NCBI RefSeq assembly: GCF_902686445.1
Contig: NC_062232.1
Coordinates: 75,905,440 to 75,969,439, forward strand
Source: Sciurus carolinensis
Lineage: Eukaryota > Chordata > Mammalia > Rodentia > Sciuridae
DNA length: 64,000 bases
Reading direction: 5' to 3'
This document shows positions 11,301-23,410 of the stretch, piece by piece. A program made the position numbers and the translations under genes. Position 1 is the first letter of the stretch. Each line of letters begins with the position of its first letter. The notes beneath the pieces are model-generated. The model saw only the letters and a list, made by a program, of their open reading frames with translations. It ran no database searches and was not told the origin of the DNA.

Positions 11301-12149
11301 ATCTTTGTCTAACTCCTATTCATCCCTCAGTTTTGAACTTAAATTGCACTCTTCAGAAAGCACTTGCTAGCCATAATATAAATAACTCCTGCTTATTATT
11401 CTTTTTCATAGACTTCTTTCTTTCCTATAATTTCATTAAATTTGTGCTCACATGTAAACATTTATATCTATATATTAATATCCATTTTATGAAATGTACT
11501 GTATGGATATTAACACATTGATGTACATGTTTACTTCTCTATACATCATGACACATACATGTTATGAACCTTATGATCAATTTAAAATAATTTGTCGAAT
11601 GTATTAATGCATGAATGACCTGTTTTAGTTACCATTTTAGTACATAAAATTCAGGACACTTGCCATAGAATAGTGGTAATATCATTTTATGGAATAATGA
11701 CCAAGGGACTTTGGTTATGTAAGGTATGGTTAACTAACTCTCAAACATAAAAAAATATAGGCTTCTATTTTGAAAAAGTTCTCCCCTAAATATAGATCCA
11801 TTAATGAAACTAACTAAATACCAATTACACATATTAGCAATGGTGAAATAAAAGAATCAAGAAAAATGTCTTAGAGGCCTCCTCTGCCAATTTGACTGAT
11901 TTTGCCTTGTTCACTTCTGAACCTCTAGAGCTCAGAAGAGTGCGTACCACTGCTTGAGTAAGAGCACAAGAAATATTTGTTGAATTAATATATTGTCCAA
12001 TTGTGATTTAGCTTAATTAGTAGTTTCTCTGCTCTGTATATTCTTACCCTTCCTCTCTTTTTCCAAGACAGAATTTCCTGATAATATATTTCCTAAAATG
12101 AATTAGTTTTCTTCACCCTACCTTCCTTTACTTCTTAAATAATTTTACC
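11300..12149. other. Mostly unassigned; L2-like 3' end near 11900-11990
   Basis: Nothing gene-like was seen. The segment around 11935-11990 (...AGAGCACAAGAAATATTTGTTGAATTAATA) resembles the 3' terminus of an L2 element in plus orientation. Confidence 0.4.
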
Positions 12150-12345
12150 ATTTATTGATCATTTAATATGTGACAAGTACTTTACATGCATTAGAGCTAA
12201 TCCTGAAGAAAACAATGTGTTGCAGGCATTATTACCTCCACTTTACAGATGAGACACTATATTCAAGAGGGGTTAAACAACCTGTCCATGATTATAGAGA
12301 TTATTTATCCAAGACAGATAAATACAGATCTGGATTCCTCAAAAC
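12150..12345 (-). repeat. MIR SINE
   Basis: The reverse of a MIR is readable in order: 'TTTATTGATCATTTAATATG', 'CTTTACATGCATTAGAGC', 'CCTCCACTTTACAGATGAG', then 'GGGGTTAAACAACCTGTCC'. The 73-residue frame here is a translation of this repeat. Confidence 0.75.
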
Positions 12346-12868
12346 CTCATATTACTTTGCTTTTTCATGCTCTGTCTTAACTCTCTTTTAACGATCCCTA
12401 AAATTATAGAAAAAAATTATAGAAAATTACAAAAGATATTTCAATTATTTGCCAAATGTTTAGTAAAAAATATTTTTAGGTAATTGTTACTTCTTAATGT
12501 GGATACATGAAAAAAATACTATTATTATGACATATGGAATAGATTTATCCCCAATAAATAAAATCTTTTAATTTAATAGTCCTGCAAATTGCATATCTTG
12601 CTTTAACTCATTCTGGCATTGAATCACTATTAGTGAATCTTTCACGTCTTGATTTTCATACTGATATTTAAAGCTAATTTCTTAGAAAATACTTATTTCC
12701 CCAACAAAATATGAGAACTCACTACTTTCCTTCATATTAAATAAATTTTGAGGTTACAGGACAGATATTAAAGCATCTTTCAACTTTCTCTTCTCTCTAA
12801 ACATAAACCAAAGACCTTTAAAAATTTTCATTATAATACATCAGAAATGTACTGATATTATAAACCAA
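12346..12868. other. Unassigned AT-rich sequence
   Basis: No gene or recognisable repeat was seen. Confidence 0.4.
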
Positions 12869-12930
12869 ATATATATATATATACACATATATATATATGT
12901 ATATATCTGCACATATGTACATATATATTT
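12869..12930. repeat. (AT)n / (CATATA)n low-complexity repeat
   Basis: Alternating AT with interspersed AC/GT steps, directly next to the A-tail side of the adjacent reverse-oriented SINE. Confidence 0.9.
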
Positions 12931-13150
12931 GGGGTGTTACTAGGGATTTAACTCAGGGGCACTAGACCACTGAGTCACAACCCCAGCCCTATTTTGTATT
13001 TTATTTAGAGAATAAAGTTACTCTAAGTAACTCTCACTGAGTTACTTAGGGCCTCACTAAGTTGCTGATACTGGTTTTAAACTTGAAATCCTCCTGCCTC
13101 AGCCTCCTAAACTGCTGGGATTACAGGCATGAGCCACTGCACCCAACTAC
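12931..13150 (-). mobile_element. MEN / B1-dID composite SINE
   Basis: On the plus strand the ID-like half comes first in reverse (GGGATTTAACTCAGGGGCAC, ACCACTGAGTCACAACCCC). The B1-like half follows in reverse (CCTCCTGCCTCAGCCTCCTA, CTGGGATTACAGGCATGAGC). This tRNA-like plus 7SL-like fusion is the squirrel-type SINE found repeatedly in this window. The copy is diverged. Confidence 0.85.
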
Positions 13151-13754
13151 ATATACGCTTTAATACTATATGTCCTCAATGTTGCCTTTGTATTTTAAGC
13201 ACGTCTATTAATAAAGGTCTAGAAGTAAGGTATTTAAAAATAAAAAGATGCGTATAAAAACAAATGTGAACTTAAAGAAAAGTTTCAATAAAGAAAAGTT
13301 TATCCTATGGCTACCTATGTAAGACCAAGGACTTATGTGAACTGGTGAAAGATACTTCTCTTACTTTCTATTTTCTAGCCTACAAAGTGGTGGTGGGAGA
13401 GTAATAGTAAAGGGTATTTAAAATTCATCTGAGCTCTAAAATACATAAATCTCTAATTTATAACTTAAAAAATCACAATGATTTTTTCACTATGGTTTGA
13501 AAAACACAAAATACATAATTAGAAGTTACAGTCTTCAGCAGAACATATGCCATAATGCTTTTATTAATGTCTCTAAGAAGTTGTCCCTCATTTCAGAGTG
13601 AAAAGGTTATAACAAGATCAGAAATGTGTATTTTGGGTTAGTATGGTTTACAGCTTTAATCACACAGTTGAAGAGAAAACAATAACTATCTCATAGTCAT
13701 CAAAGTATTAGGTGTGCAGTGTTGCTTAAATTCAAGTCATCTGTTTCTACTTAA
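13151..13754. other. Unassigned intergenic sequence
   Basis: AT-rich; no gene or confident repeat was seen. Confidence 0.4.
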
Positions 13755-13979
13755 ACACATTATGTAGACTCCCCCCCTACCTCTAACACGGCATAATTTA
13801 GGGCACCAAGCCTCTAATCAACCAATTATCCAGCTCTCTGTCCCTCAATTATTTACTCCAGTGGCAGACAATTTCATTAACCCCCTCCTGTGTAATAATT
13901 TGCTCTGCCACATGTGCAGGAAAAATTATTTTCTAGATGCAAAATTATGTGACCACAGTAAACTACAGTATTTTCTGTA
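13755..13979. other. Single-copy-looking ATTA-rich block
   Basis: Repeat-free in appearance and dense in homeodomain-type cores: CTAATCAACCAATTATCC, TCAATTATTTACTCC, TTCATTAACC, GTAATAATTTGCTC. It has the look of a conserved non-coding element, but conservation cannot be judged from one sequence. It ends directly at the target site of an ERV2-like LTR. Confidence 0.3.
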
Positions 13980-13985
13980 ATTCAA

Positions 13986-14333
13986 TGTCAGGGACCAAGA
14001 AGTTCTTATTCTGAGAACATTCTGATCTTTACAATAAGCAGCAGCGCCCCTCCCTTCCCGCCGGCGCAAACTTCACCTTCCCGGCGGCGCGAACCTCACC
14101 TCCTGGCCGGCGCGAATTTGCACCCTATCAGGAACCCAGCAGAAGAACACAGCCAACCAGCCTGCACCTTGTCACACCCCTCCTTCCCTCAGTATAAATA
14201 CCCCTGTGTGAACAATAAAAATTTGCAGCTTGATCAGAATTCCTGTCTTGCTGCCTCTCCCTGCGTCTCTTGTCCCTTCATTCCTTCTCTCTCAGGTTTG
14301 CGGTCCCGTGTTGATGTCCCGCGGGTCGGGACA
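13986..14333 (+). mobile_element. ERV2-like solo LTR
   Basis: The 348-bp block opens with TGTCAGGGACC and closes with GGGTCGGGACA, so it has the canonical TG...CA ends. A TATA box (TATAAATA, 14193-14200) and a poly(A) signal (AATAAA, 14214-14219) sit only 13 bases apart, implying a very short R region. U3 holds several CCGGCG-type GC motifs (14058-14113), striking in AT-rich surroundings. Flanks ATTCAA (13980-13985) and ATTCAC (14334-14339) form a 6-bp duplication with one mismatch, as expected for ERV2-class integration. No internal region is present. Confidence 0.85.
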
Positions 14334-14339
14334 ATTCAC

Positions 14340-15049
14340 CAAGAAGATGAACTCTGACACCTGACCTATTTGAGTTAACTCTAAAATAATGAGGGTTTCT
14401 TTTTGCCCATTTGCATGAGAAGTTTAGAATTTTAGATTTCCATTAAAATGTAGTGATATTTAAGGACTTGGCACATCAGGGCATCTCATGACATTTGCAT
14501 TTCAGAAATAGATCTGATAACACTGTATTGAAGATAATGAGAAATTCATCTAGAGTACAGTGCAGAATCCAAACATACAGTACCTTAGTCTCTGCGTTAT
14601 TGATTTTATCTGAAGGATTCAGCAGTTCTCCCTATAATTGGGTTGTGTCCTTACCAACTGAAGAGTTTAACTGCCTCCACAGGGTTGAAAACAATTACTA
14701 AGGGCTTTTCAATGTAGGCAGGCATTGGAGGGAAAATTACCCAGTGATTTGGGGCTTAGTGAAGAAGGCCAAACACAGGTACTCTGTGGGACAGCAGTCA
14801 CCCACAGAAGGATGCCCTTGTAATCTTACCTAACAACTATAGGGGCTATCATGGGATTTCATTCCAGCTGCACAATCACCAAATGAGTCATATAGACAGA
14901 TATATTTACAAAGGTGAGAGTCTGGCTGTTTCCATTTCGAAATAAGCCAAATTATAAAATGGTTAGAGAAGTTTTATGAGTGTGTTTAGACCATCTGAAG
15001 CTTTGCACATTTAGGCCTCAGAACAATGTATTCAGAAAATTATTTCATT
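14340..15049. other. Unassigned intergenic sequence
   Basis: No gene or confident repeat was seen. The small frame at 14495-14701 shows no domain. Confidence 0.4.
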
Positions 15050-15440
15050 AATTCATTCAATTAGATACCTGTTACCAAAAGATACTTTGGAGGGTGCTAG
15101 GGCACAACAATGAGTAAAGATTATGTACTTTCCCCCATAAGTTGTACAAAATCTAGTAAGGAGACAGACATTTGAATAGATTCAATGTAGCGTATGCCAA
15201 TAGAGATGGGGAAATCTAATGGAAATACTTGGGTAGGCAGCCAACCCAGCCTGGAGGTGGTTCATAAAGATTTCCTGAGAGAGTATAACTTGAGCTAACT
15301 CTTCAAATATTAGTAGCTTGCTAATCTGTAGAGTGAGAAAGCAGTATATACTAAGCAAAGTAAAGCACATGCAGAGCTCAGGAATAGTATGAACAATGGA
15401 TTGAAGTTGACATACACAAGGCTGTAGAGCAGTAGAAGCT
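15050..15440 (-). repeat. Ancient L2 LINE fragment
   Basis: Collinear with the reverse of the L2 3' region: 'TTCATTCAATTAGATACCTG' at the left, 'GGGTGCTAGGGCACAACAATG', 'GTAAGGAGACAGACATTTG' and 'TTCCTGAGAGAGTATAACTT'. Diverged, so the limits are rough. Confidence 0.5.
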
Positions 15441-15707
15441 AACTTTTAAGAAACAAATCATGAAACTTGGCTTTTTTTCTTCTTAACTTCCATTTTCTCT
15501 GAAAAAAAATCAAATAAAGAATAATGCTAGCTGAGGAGTCTGGATAATTAAAATTTTAACACAATAACAATGAAATAGCAGAGAAGACAGAAGAGTAAAT
15601 ATAACTTCAGTACAAGAAATATTGTCCAACATTTTGTTTTTAATTTAAGAACTTAACTGATCAAGGAGCTGGGCTGGATAGCCATGGGCCTGATTCAGTG
15701 TTTTGCA

Positions 15708-15711
<4 letters not shown>

Positions 15712-15750
<39 letters not shown>

Positions 15751-15766
15751 TTGTGTGTGTGTGTGC
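15712..15766. repeat. (TG)n microsatellite
   Basis: A long TG/GT run with one interruption (ATTTG near 15750). Confidence 0.95.
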
Positions 15767-15870
15767 ATGTACACATGTGCTCATGTTTTTACTATAATTC
15801 CCACCATGTGTTCTTATCATTGCTCTGAATTCATCATGGTGATATTTAAAGTGTACTGATTAGACCCAAA

Positions 15871-15950
15871 CCCCCTCTCTCTTTCCCTCTCTGTCTTTTC
15901 CTTCTCCTCTCCCTCCTTTCTCCCCCCCTTTTTTCTCTCTCCCTCTTATT
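15871..15950. repeat. Pyrimidine-rich (CT)n tract
   Basis: About 80 bases almost wholly C and T, purine-rich on the minus strand. Confidence 0.85.
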
Positions 15951-16043
15951 TTTTCATGTTTCAAAAGAAGTAATAAGGTAAAATTATCTGTTTATAAAAT
16001 GCATGTAAACTCAATAAGATGTCATAAATTGAAAATAAGAGAT

Positions 16044-16250
16044 AGCCAGGCACAGTGGCACATGCCTGTAATCCCAGTGGCTTGGGAGGCTGGGGCAGGA
16101 GGATCAGGAGTTCAAAGCCAGCCTCAGCAAAAGCAAGGTGCTAAGCAACTCAATGAGACCCTGTATCTAAATAAAATACAAAAAAGGGCTGGGGATGTGG
16201 CTCAGTGATTGAGTGCTCCTGAATTCAATCCCCAGTAACTCCCCTCCTGA
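16044..16250 (+). mobile_element. MEN / B1-dID composite SINE
   Basis: The left half is B1/7SL-like (GCCAGGCACAGTGGCACATG, CTGTAATCCCAGTGGCTTGG). The right half is ID/tRNA-like (GGGCTGGGGATGTGGCTCAG, TTGAGTGCTCCTG), and an A-rich tail follows. GAGATA occurs on both sides (about 16038-16043 and 16261-16266), a weak target-site duplication. The frame at 15999-16208 is a translation of this SINE. Confidence 0.9.
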
Positions 16251-16256
16251 CAAAAA

Positions 16257-19200
16257 AGATGAGATAGTAAAGAGCAATGAAAGCAATAAAGTAGGAAAAA
16301 AGGGAGAGTTTCCAGAATAAAAGCATTCCATGATGTCCTACGCAATAAGAAAAGGTAGGCCACAATATTGACTTTAAGCTTTCTGGAATGCACCATGAAG
16401 AAGCATACATAGTTATATGATTCACATCATCAACTGGGCAAGGACAAAACTTCTATTGTTCCATAGAAGTACTGCTTGTCCTATCCTAGATATTGTGCAC
16501 AGTGTACTAAAATTTCTTCGGAACTGTGGACAAATACATAAACTATCTTAAATTTCCATTGAATTTGTGAGCATCTTGAACTTTTTTTCAAAGTGTTCTA
16601 AGTAGGTGATCCTTTCTTTTCATGGTATGTGTCCAGTCTCACTTTATTTACTTCCATGAATTTGGTGAATTTCTACAAGGCCATTAAGAAATAAATATTG
16701 GTTCTCATTATTGTAGAATTCTATTCCACCAGCAACATATTCACGTGCTTTTATGCTTTGGAATATATCCTCCAAGATAACCTATATCTCTCACATCACC
16801 TAGCAACTATCAGCCTACTGCATTTTAACTCAAGATTTAGTATTGTGATTATGTTGTAGATCAGAAAAGGATTAAATATACTGATGTGGTACTTGCACAT
16901 TATCAAGTGCTTTTCCCATACAACGCAAAGAAGTTTAAGTTAGTGAATAAGATAGATATTTAGAGAAACACTTCTGTTGTTGATTTAAACCCCAGTAATG
17001 GCACCTAATCAGTAGCAGATACCAAAGTTGTTAATTCCCATGAAAGTGAAGAGAAAATGGCTAGATTGTACAAAATGAAGTTATATCTATATAACTCAGA
17101 AGCACTTCTTCATTGCAACAATCACAATGTGTTATAAGCACACTGTCTCCACTGAAGACCGGGTAATTCATAAAATCAAAATTATTACTGAAGTTGCTTT
17201 CTCTTTTTTGAGGTTTTTATTTGAAGAAAATATTTTGATTCAAAAGTAAAAGGATCTACTGACCTACTCTCAACCACCTACAGGGCAAGCTTCAGGCAAG
17301 TATCTAACTGTCTCAAATAGATATCCCACATTAAAATAAGTGTATTTCACTTGTCAACTTCGTTCTGTGCTTCCTGTGGAGAGAAGGCCATATGGCCAGT
17401 GAGTCTTCAATCCTAAGTCTTTACCTGTGAAAATGAAACTTAGCTAATTAAGATGGATACAACATGAATTACAAACAGGAACAGTCATTTATACCATAAG
17501 CTTTAAAACCGGTTATAACCCTATGTGTGGGGGACAATATAGGTGCCTTTGTAACAGGCATTTAAAAGACGAGTTATGAGGAAAATGTGAGAACAAGCAC
17601 ACTGCTGGCTGAAATAACCCCAATATCCCCTGCGAGAAGACTGAATGTGCTTCATTTGGAAGGGCCCCCAAGGGATGTTTTCACCCACTGCTTATATAAA
17701 TTTCCAGACTAGAAAGCATAGTTGCAATATTCTGTGGTGCCTATTTACCATATTTTAACATAGAAAATAGCTTCTAAATATCCTTTAGAACAACTGATAT
17801 ATTTCTGTGTCTGAAGAACATTAAAGATTAAATTTAAAGGTGACTTTTTCCTATATAAAAAACAGAAGTTGCAGTGAATAAAGACAAGCACCAATCAAAT
17901 CCCAAACCATAATTCTCAAACAAATCCTTCTGATAGTTTTACAAGGTGATGGGTACACTTCCTGTTCAGAATATTAACTATTTATTCATAGTCTGGACAG
18001 GACCATTAATTATGTGGTGGGATTATCTCTCTCACTAAGATTGTTTTCTTCCATGATCTACTAAATGTTTCATATCCTTTCTGGTAGCAAGTTACATATT
18101 TAGGGATGCAACACTTTTAGTTAACTATTGCCAAGATGTAGGGCACCTTTCATTCCTGTGACACTAAAAATTCAAACAGAACTAAGAGGTTCCTGAATTG
18201 GCATCCATTGTAAGCACCTGAAAACCTTGGGGAAGTTAGCAGAATGTACCTGGCTGATTACTATTGCCTCTGTTGATTTTGAATAATAAGAATATCAAAT
18301 ACATCTCTTAAACTAGAATTTCTAGCTCTGACATGAATTTCAGATACACTCTCTATTTTTTAAACAGATGAATAAATTTCCCACTGTGACTTGTAACCTT
18401 TTGACTTACATTGACAACACTGAGACTGGCTGGCAATAAGTAAACCCGGATACTTGTCTTGTTTCAGTATCATTTGAAAGCAACCAGTTGTCAGGAAAAA
18501 AGTAGGCAGCAGATGGGCTTTTTAGAAACCTCATGATCTTTCCTTTCATGAGGTTTCCCCTTGAGACAAAGGATAAAAAGTAATCCAGAAGAAAGCAAGA
18601 GTTGTAGTGAAATAAAACGTCCTATTTCCAGTTAGAATGAGTATATCTTTGTGAAACTGATGCATTGCCAGCGAAGTCTCTGCAGGTACTAGGCTTAGCA
18701 ATGAATCATGTAATGTGGATATCGATTTAGACTCTGATAATTAAATCCAACTTGCTTTCCCCAGTTGACACATCTTTTTTTCTCCTGAAGGTAATCTCTG
18801 CTGTGATAGAGCGGGATTTAGGTCTCTAGGCAGTGAAAAGTCTCCCTTGGCCTAATAACTTATCTAAGTAGTTACTTATATTTCTTTTAATTTGGGACTT
18901 GCTACCTTCTTTCAAAACTCACACACATGGTCTCTGAGTGACCTCTTTCACTTCATCTAATTCACTTTCCCATGAACAGCTGGGCAACTTCTTTACAAGG
19001 CCACTAGGAGGCAGCTCATGCATAACAAAGTCTCCACTGAACTGTAGACCAGCTCAGATAACTTGGGAATTGACTCAGACATCTTGAAGAAGCACTCTCC
19101 CCTTAAAGAACTGCCCAAGGCTCTCTGGGACCACACTAGAGCTTTAAATTGTCTTTAAATATGATTTACCTGTCACCGCCCTAAACTTCCTTTTGATTAC

Positions 19201-19495
19201 CCTAAGACAGGGCTCCTTTTTCCACTTCTTCCTGAAGTGGTTTTGGGTTAAGGCAATATAGAGTACATACTCCCTACCTAGCAGGGTCCCAACTCATAGA
19301 ACCAGGAATCTAACAACCCTACAGTATTTTTGCACAGTTTGCCTCACAGCTTTAAGGAATGAAAACTGTATCTAGGATAAAATTTGTTGGCACCAGATAA
19401 CATAGGTTTAAGTGTTTATGTAAGACATGCAAATGGGAGTTACCATGTGTGTAGAGTAAATAACACTATCACCACCCATTCATGTAAGACAAAAC
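16257..19495. other. Unassigned intergenic sequence
   Basis: More than 3 kb in which no gene, RNA gene or confident repeat was recognised. The small frames at 16202-16425 on the minus strand have no domain. Old diverged repeats may be present below the level I can detect by eye. Confidence 0.4.
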
Positions 19496-19499
19496 CCTA

Positions 19500-20305
19500 G
19501 AAAGCATCCTTAACAATTTTTACAATCCATAGCCACATCTCACTACCAATTCCCATTGACTTTACCTTTCAAATACATCTTGATTCTGTCTGCTTCTTTC
19601 TATTTCCACTTCTAGCACTCTAGTCAAAATAACATTATAAGTCTATAACACAGTATTAGTCTCCTAATTCCTCTTGAATCCACACTCTCCATTAAAATCA
19701 ATTCCCCACATGGCAACAAGAGTGATATTTTAGAAATACAAATACTTTAATGACTTCCAGTTGCTTGTAGAACAAAGACCAAAATCCTTAATCTGGTTTA
19801 TGGAGACCATGAATAACCCTGCTTGGCACCAAAGACTAAAGTTCTTACTCACTCCATAGTCCTCTGCACTCCATTCACCCAGGGCTTTGGTTAGTTTTTG
19901 TACGCTCCATGCTCTTCTATGTCTCAAGGCTATTACATGTGTTGTAACTGGATTGCACTCTGCACCTGTCCTCTGTTTCACTTGCTTAATTCCTACTCAG
20001 CCTTCAAATTTCTTCTGCAATACCAAATCTTTGTAGAAGTCTGTCTGTAACTCCCCCCACACACAACCTCAAGAAAAGATCATATCCTCTTAGTATGTAT
20101 TCTACCTGCTCCTGGTGTTTTTCCTTGCTGTCATCTCAGTTTGTAATTATATGTTTATGTAATTATTTAGATTGATGTTGATCTCTCTCACTAAGCTCAG
20201 GGAAACAGCTATATTTATTCAATATTCTGTGTCCAAAGACCCATAGTAACTATTCAGTGGGGATCTATAAATGGATGAACACAAGAATAAATGAATGAAC
20301 AATAA
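19500..20305 (+). repeat. Ancient L2 LINE fragment
   Basis: Follows the L2 3' region in order: 'CATGGCAACAAGAGTGATAT', 'CAAAATCCTTAATCTGGTTT' and 'CTACTCAGCCTTCAAATTTC'. It ends with 'GTAACTATTCAGTGGGGATC' and a terminal AATAAATGAATGA. The 83-residue minus frame at 19730-19981 lies inside it and is a shadow. Confidence 0.6.
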
Positions 20306-20472
20306 ATACAGATATCCAAAAGTGGCCCACAGGTGTTGTGTGCTAATCTCCACTGATTTATGAATGAGTAATCTTTTTACATATATGGATGTTGTATACA
20401 AACTTCCAATAAGTTTACCAGAAGGCACAAAATTTCAAAACAAAGACAGAATGAAATCAAGTATTATTGTTG

Positions 20473-20474
<2 letters not shown>

Positions 20475-20503
<29 letters not shown>
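20475..20503. repeat. (TTA)n microsatellite
   Basis: About ten ATT/TTA triplets. Confidence 0.9.
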
Positions 20504-21091
20504 AAATATGAAAGCTCAGAGGAAATAAGTTTGTCATATTTAGGGTATGACAATGTAATAGGAAAGTGTTTTTAATATGGAAAATCAAAACACAAGTAAT
20601 ATAGGTACACATTTTGTAAAGTTTAAATGTTATTTATAGAGAGCCTAGCCTACTGACAGCCAAATGTCAGGTATAAGCATGTAAGAAAGTCATCAAATAC
20701 AACTCTGAATTGTACTGGAAACAGCAGATGGGGTTAGTTGGTCTGAATGGCTAAACAAATTATTATTTGCATATACTAGAATATCAGTGAGCAATAAAAA
20801 TTAACCAATTACTAATACAATGCAAAAAAGTATTTGATGAAATTCAAAACACTTTTCTGGTAAAAACATACCACAAAGTAGAAATAAATGGAAATTATCT
20901 TAATATAATAAAGACCATTTATGGAAATTCCATGGCTAACATTATACTCAATGGTAAAAGATTCAAAGCATTTCTTCTAGGATCAGAAATAAGACAAGGA
21001 TGCCTTCTATTCAACAAAGAACCTGAAGTCCTATTCAGACCAATTAGGCAATAAAAAGAAATAAAATTTAGCCATCCCAATTAGAAAAGGA

Positions 21092-21677
21092 TATATGCCA
21101 CAGAGTAGATAACTGGGTCAAATGGTGGTTCCAATACTAATTTTTAAAATCAGCATACTACAGTAATGCAGACACATCAATATTTATAGCAGTACAATTC
21201 ACAATAGCTAAGCTATGGAGCCAACCTAGGTGCCGTTCAATAGATAAATGGATAAAGAAAATGTGGTACATATACACAATAGAATATTTTCAGTCATAAA
21301 GAATTAAATTATGGCATTTATAGGTAAATGGATAGAATTAAAGACTATCATGCTAAGTGAAATAAGCCAGTCCTAAAAAACCAAGGGCTGAATATTTTTT
21401 ACTGATATGTGGAAGCTAAACCACAATAAAGTGGGGAGGGGGTAGAAGAGAAATTCAGTAGATTAGACAAAGAGCAATGAAAGGAAGAGAGGGAGATAGG
21501 AATAGGAAAGACAGTAGAATAAATCTAACAAATTTCCTGTGTATACATATGTATATTCATAAGGATGGGATCCTAAATAGAATAGATATATTCCATGCTT
21601 GTATAATTTTAAAAATGGAATCTACTGTCATACATAATGAAGAAGAATCAATAAAATAATACAATTTTAAAAAAACA
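21092..21677 (+). mobile_element. 5'-inverted (twin-primed) truncated LINE-1
   Basis: From about 21141 onward this is the plus-strand ORF2 C-terminus, 3' UTR and A-rich tail of a younger LINE-1. Bases 21092-21140 are instead the reverse complement of the piece just upstream in LINE-1 (GATAACTGGGTCAAATGGTG on plus = CACCATTTGACCCAGTTATC). Flanks AATTAGAAAAGGA (21079-21091) and AATTAGGAAAGGA (21678-21690) form a 13-bp duplication with one mismatch. An inversion at the 5' end inside one duplication is the signature of twin priming. Confidence 0.8.
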
Positions 21678-22426
21678 AATTAGGAAAGGAAAGGTAGAAA
21701 TAACTTTGTTCACAGATGGAATGATCTTATATGTAGAAATTCCTAAGGATTTCACAAAAAGAATCTATGTTAAACTAATAAAAGAACTCACAAAGTTGCA
21801 GCATACAAAACCAACATGCAAAATCAGTTGCATTTCTTCTTGTAGGCAGCAAATAATTGTAATAGCAAATTAAGTAAATAATTCTATTTATAATAGCATC
21901 AAAAATAATAATCTACTTAAAAATAAGCCTAATCAAGGAAAAAGATCCATACATTAAAAGCTATAAAACTGCTGAAGAAATTAAAGGAGACACAAGTAAA
22001 TGACAAGGTATCTTGTGTTCATGAACTGGAAGGAAGAGTTAACATTGGTATGATGTCAGTATTTCCCAAGGCAATCTGCAGATTCAATGCAATTCCTAAC
22101 CAAAATACCAAAAGGCATTTTCTGCCAAAATATAATAATTCACCAAAATATTCATGTGGAAACTGAAGGGATCCCCAAAAGACAAAAGAAAAAAGAAAAA
22201 GAACAAATCTGGAGGTCTCACTCTTCCTGATTTCAAAACTTATTACAAACAAGTAGCAATTAAAATAGTGTTAATGGCATCAATACAGACATATAAACCA
22301 AAAGAATAGGGAACCCCAAAATAAACTCCTATGTATATGATCAAATGGTATTTGATAAGGGTGCTAGGACCAATCAATCTTTACAACACTGAATTTGGAG
22401 ACAGTTTCTTGGATATGACATAAAAA

Positions 22427-22801
22427 TTACTGTTGTTAATCAGCTTTCTACTACTATAACAAATAACTGAGATAATCAACTTATAAAGAGAAAAGGTTTA
22501 TTTTTGCTCTTCATTTTGGTGGTTTCAGTCCAGGATAGATTAGCCCTATTGCTTTTAGGCCTCTGGTAGCAGTATATAGTAGAGAAAAATCACTCATCTC
22601 ATGTCCAGGATGTAAAAAGGAGAAAGAGGAAGGAACTGGGGTCCCACTATCCCCTTCAATGCCATGTCCCTGATGACTTGAACATCTCCCACTTGACCAC
22701 ACTTCTTAAAGATTCTACCACCACCCAAGAGTACCAAGCTGGAGTTCAAGACTCTAATATAGAATTCTTTGGTGGATATTTGAGATGCAAACCATAGAAA
22801 C
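22427..22801 (-). mobile_element. ERVL-MaLR solo LTR
   Basis: On the minus strand it starts near CTATGGTTTGCATCTCAAA, the MaLR-type start. It ends in a segment resembling the LTR 3' end (AACCTTTTCTCTTTATAAGT, then 'TTATTTGTTATAGTAGTAGA'). ACATAAAAA is present at both edges (22418-22426 and 22802-22810). It splits the ancient LINE-1. Confidence 0.65.
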
Positions 22802-22885
22802 ACATAAAAAAAACAAAAGAATAAAAACAGATAACTGGGAGTAAAATAAACTAAAAACTGCTGTGAATAAAAGACATAATCAACA

Positions 22886-23370
22886 GATTAAAGCTGCTCA
22901 ATTCACAAGAGCTAGATTGTGGAACCAACATAGATGCCCTTCAACAGATGAATGGATAAAGAAACCATGATATATATACACATTGGAATATTATTCAGCC
23001 ATAAAGAAGAATAATATTATGGCCTTTGTAGATAAATGGATGGAATTGGAGAATATCATGCCAAGTGAAATAAACCAATCCCAAAAAATGAAAGGCCGAA
23101 TGTTTTCCCTGATAATGGATGATGATATATAATGGGGGTGGTGGGGTGAGGGGTGAGTGAAGAATGGAGGCACTTTAGATTATATAGAGGGAAATGAGAG
23201 GGAGGGGGTATAAAAACAGTGGAATGAGACAGCCATCATAACCCTATGTACATGTATGATTACATGAATGGTATGAATCCACATCATGCACAACCACAGA
23301 AACAAAAAGATGTACCCCACTTGTGTACAAAGAATCAAAATGTAGTCTGTAAAACTAAAAAAAATTTAAA
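22886..23370 (+). mobile_element. 5'-truncated LINE-1 (3' end)
   Basis: ORF2 C-terminal sequence begins at 'GCTGCTCAATTCACAAGAGC'. A G-rich 3' UTR (GGGGGTGGTGGGGTGAGGGG near 23133) and an A-rich tail follow. It is closely related to the 3' end of the LINE-1 at 3929-9967 and is inserted in the ancient LINE-1, whose sequence resumes on the right. Confidence 0.85.
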
Positions 23371-23410
23371 AAGCAATGTATGAAATAGGAGAAAATATTT
23401 GCAAACCACA

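Noticed and set aside
6088..14333. Pairing of the two ERV2-like LTRs (6088-6572 minus, 13986-14333 plus) as one provirus
   Set aside because: They are in opposite orientation, differ in sequence and have different target duplications, and no internal retroviral region lies between them.
19730..19981. 83-codon minus-strand frame
   Set aside because: It is inside an ancient L2 LINE and antisense to it. No independent evidence supports it.
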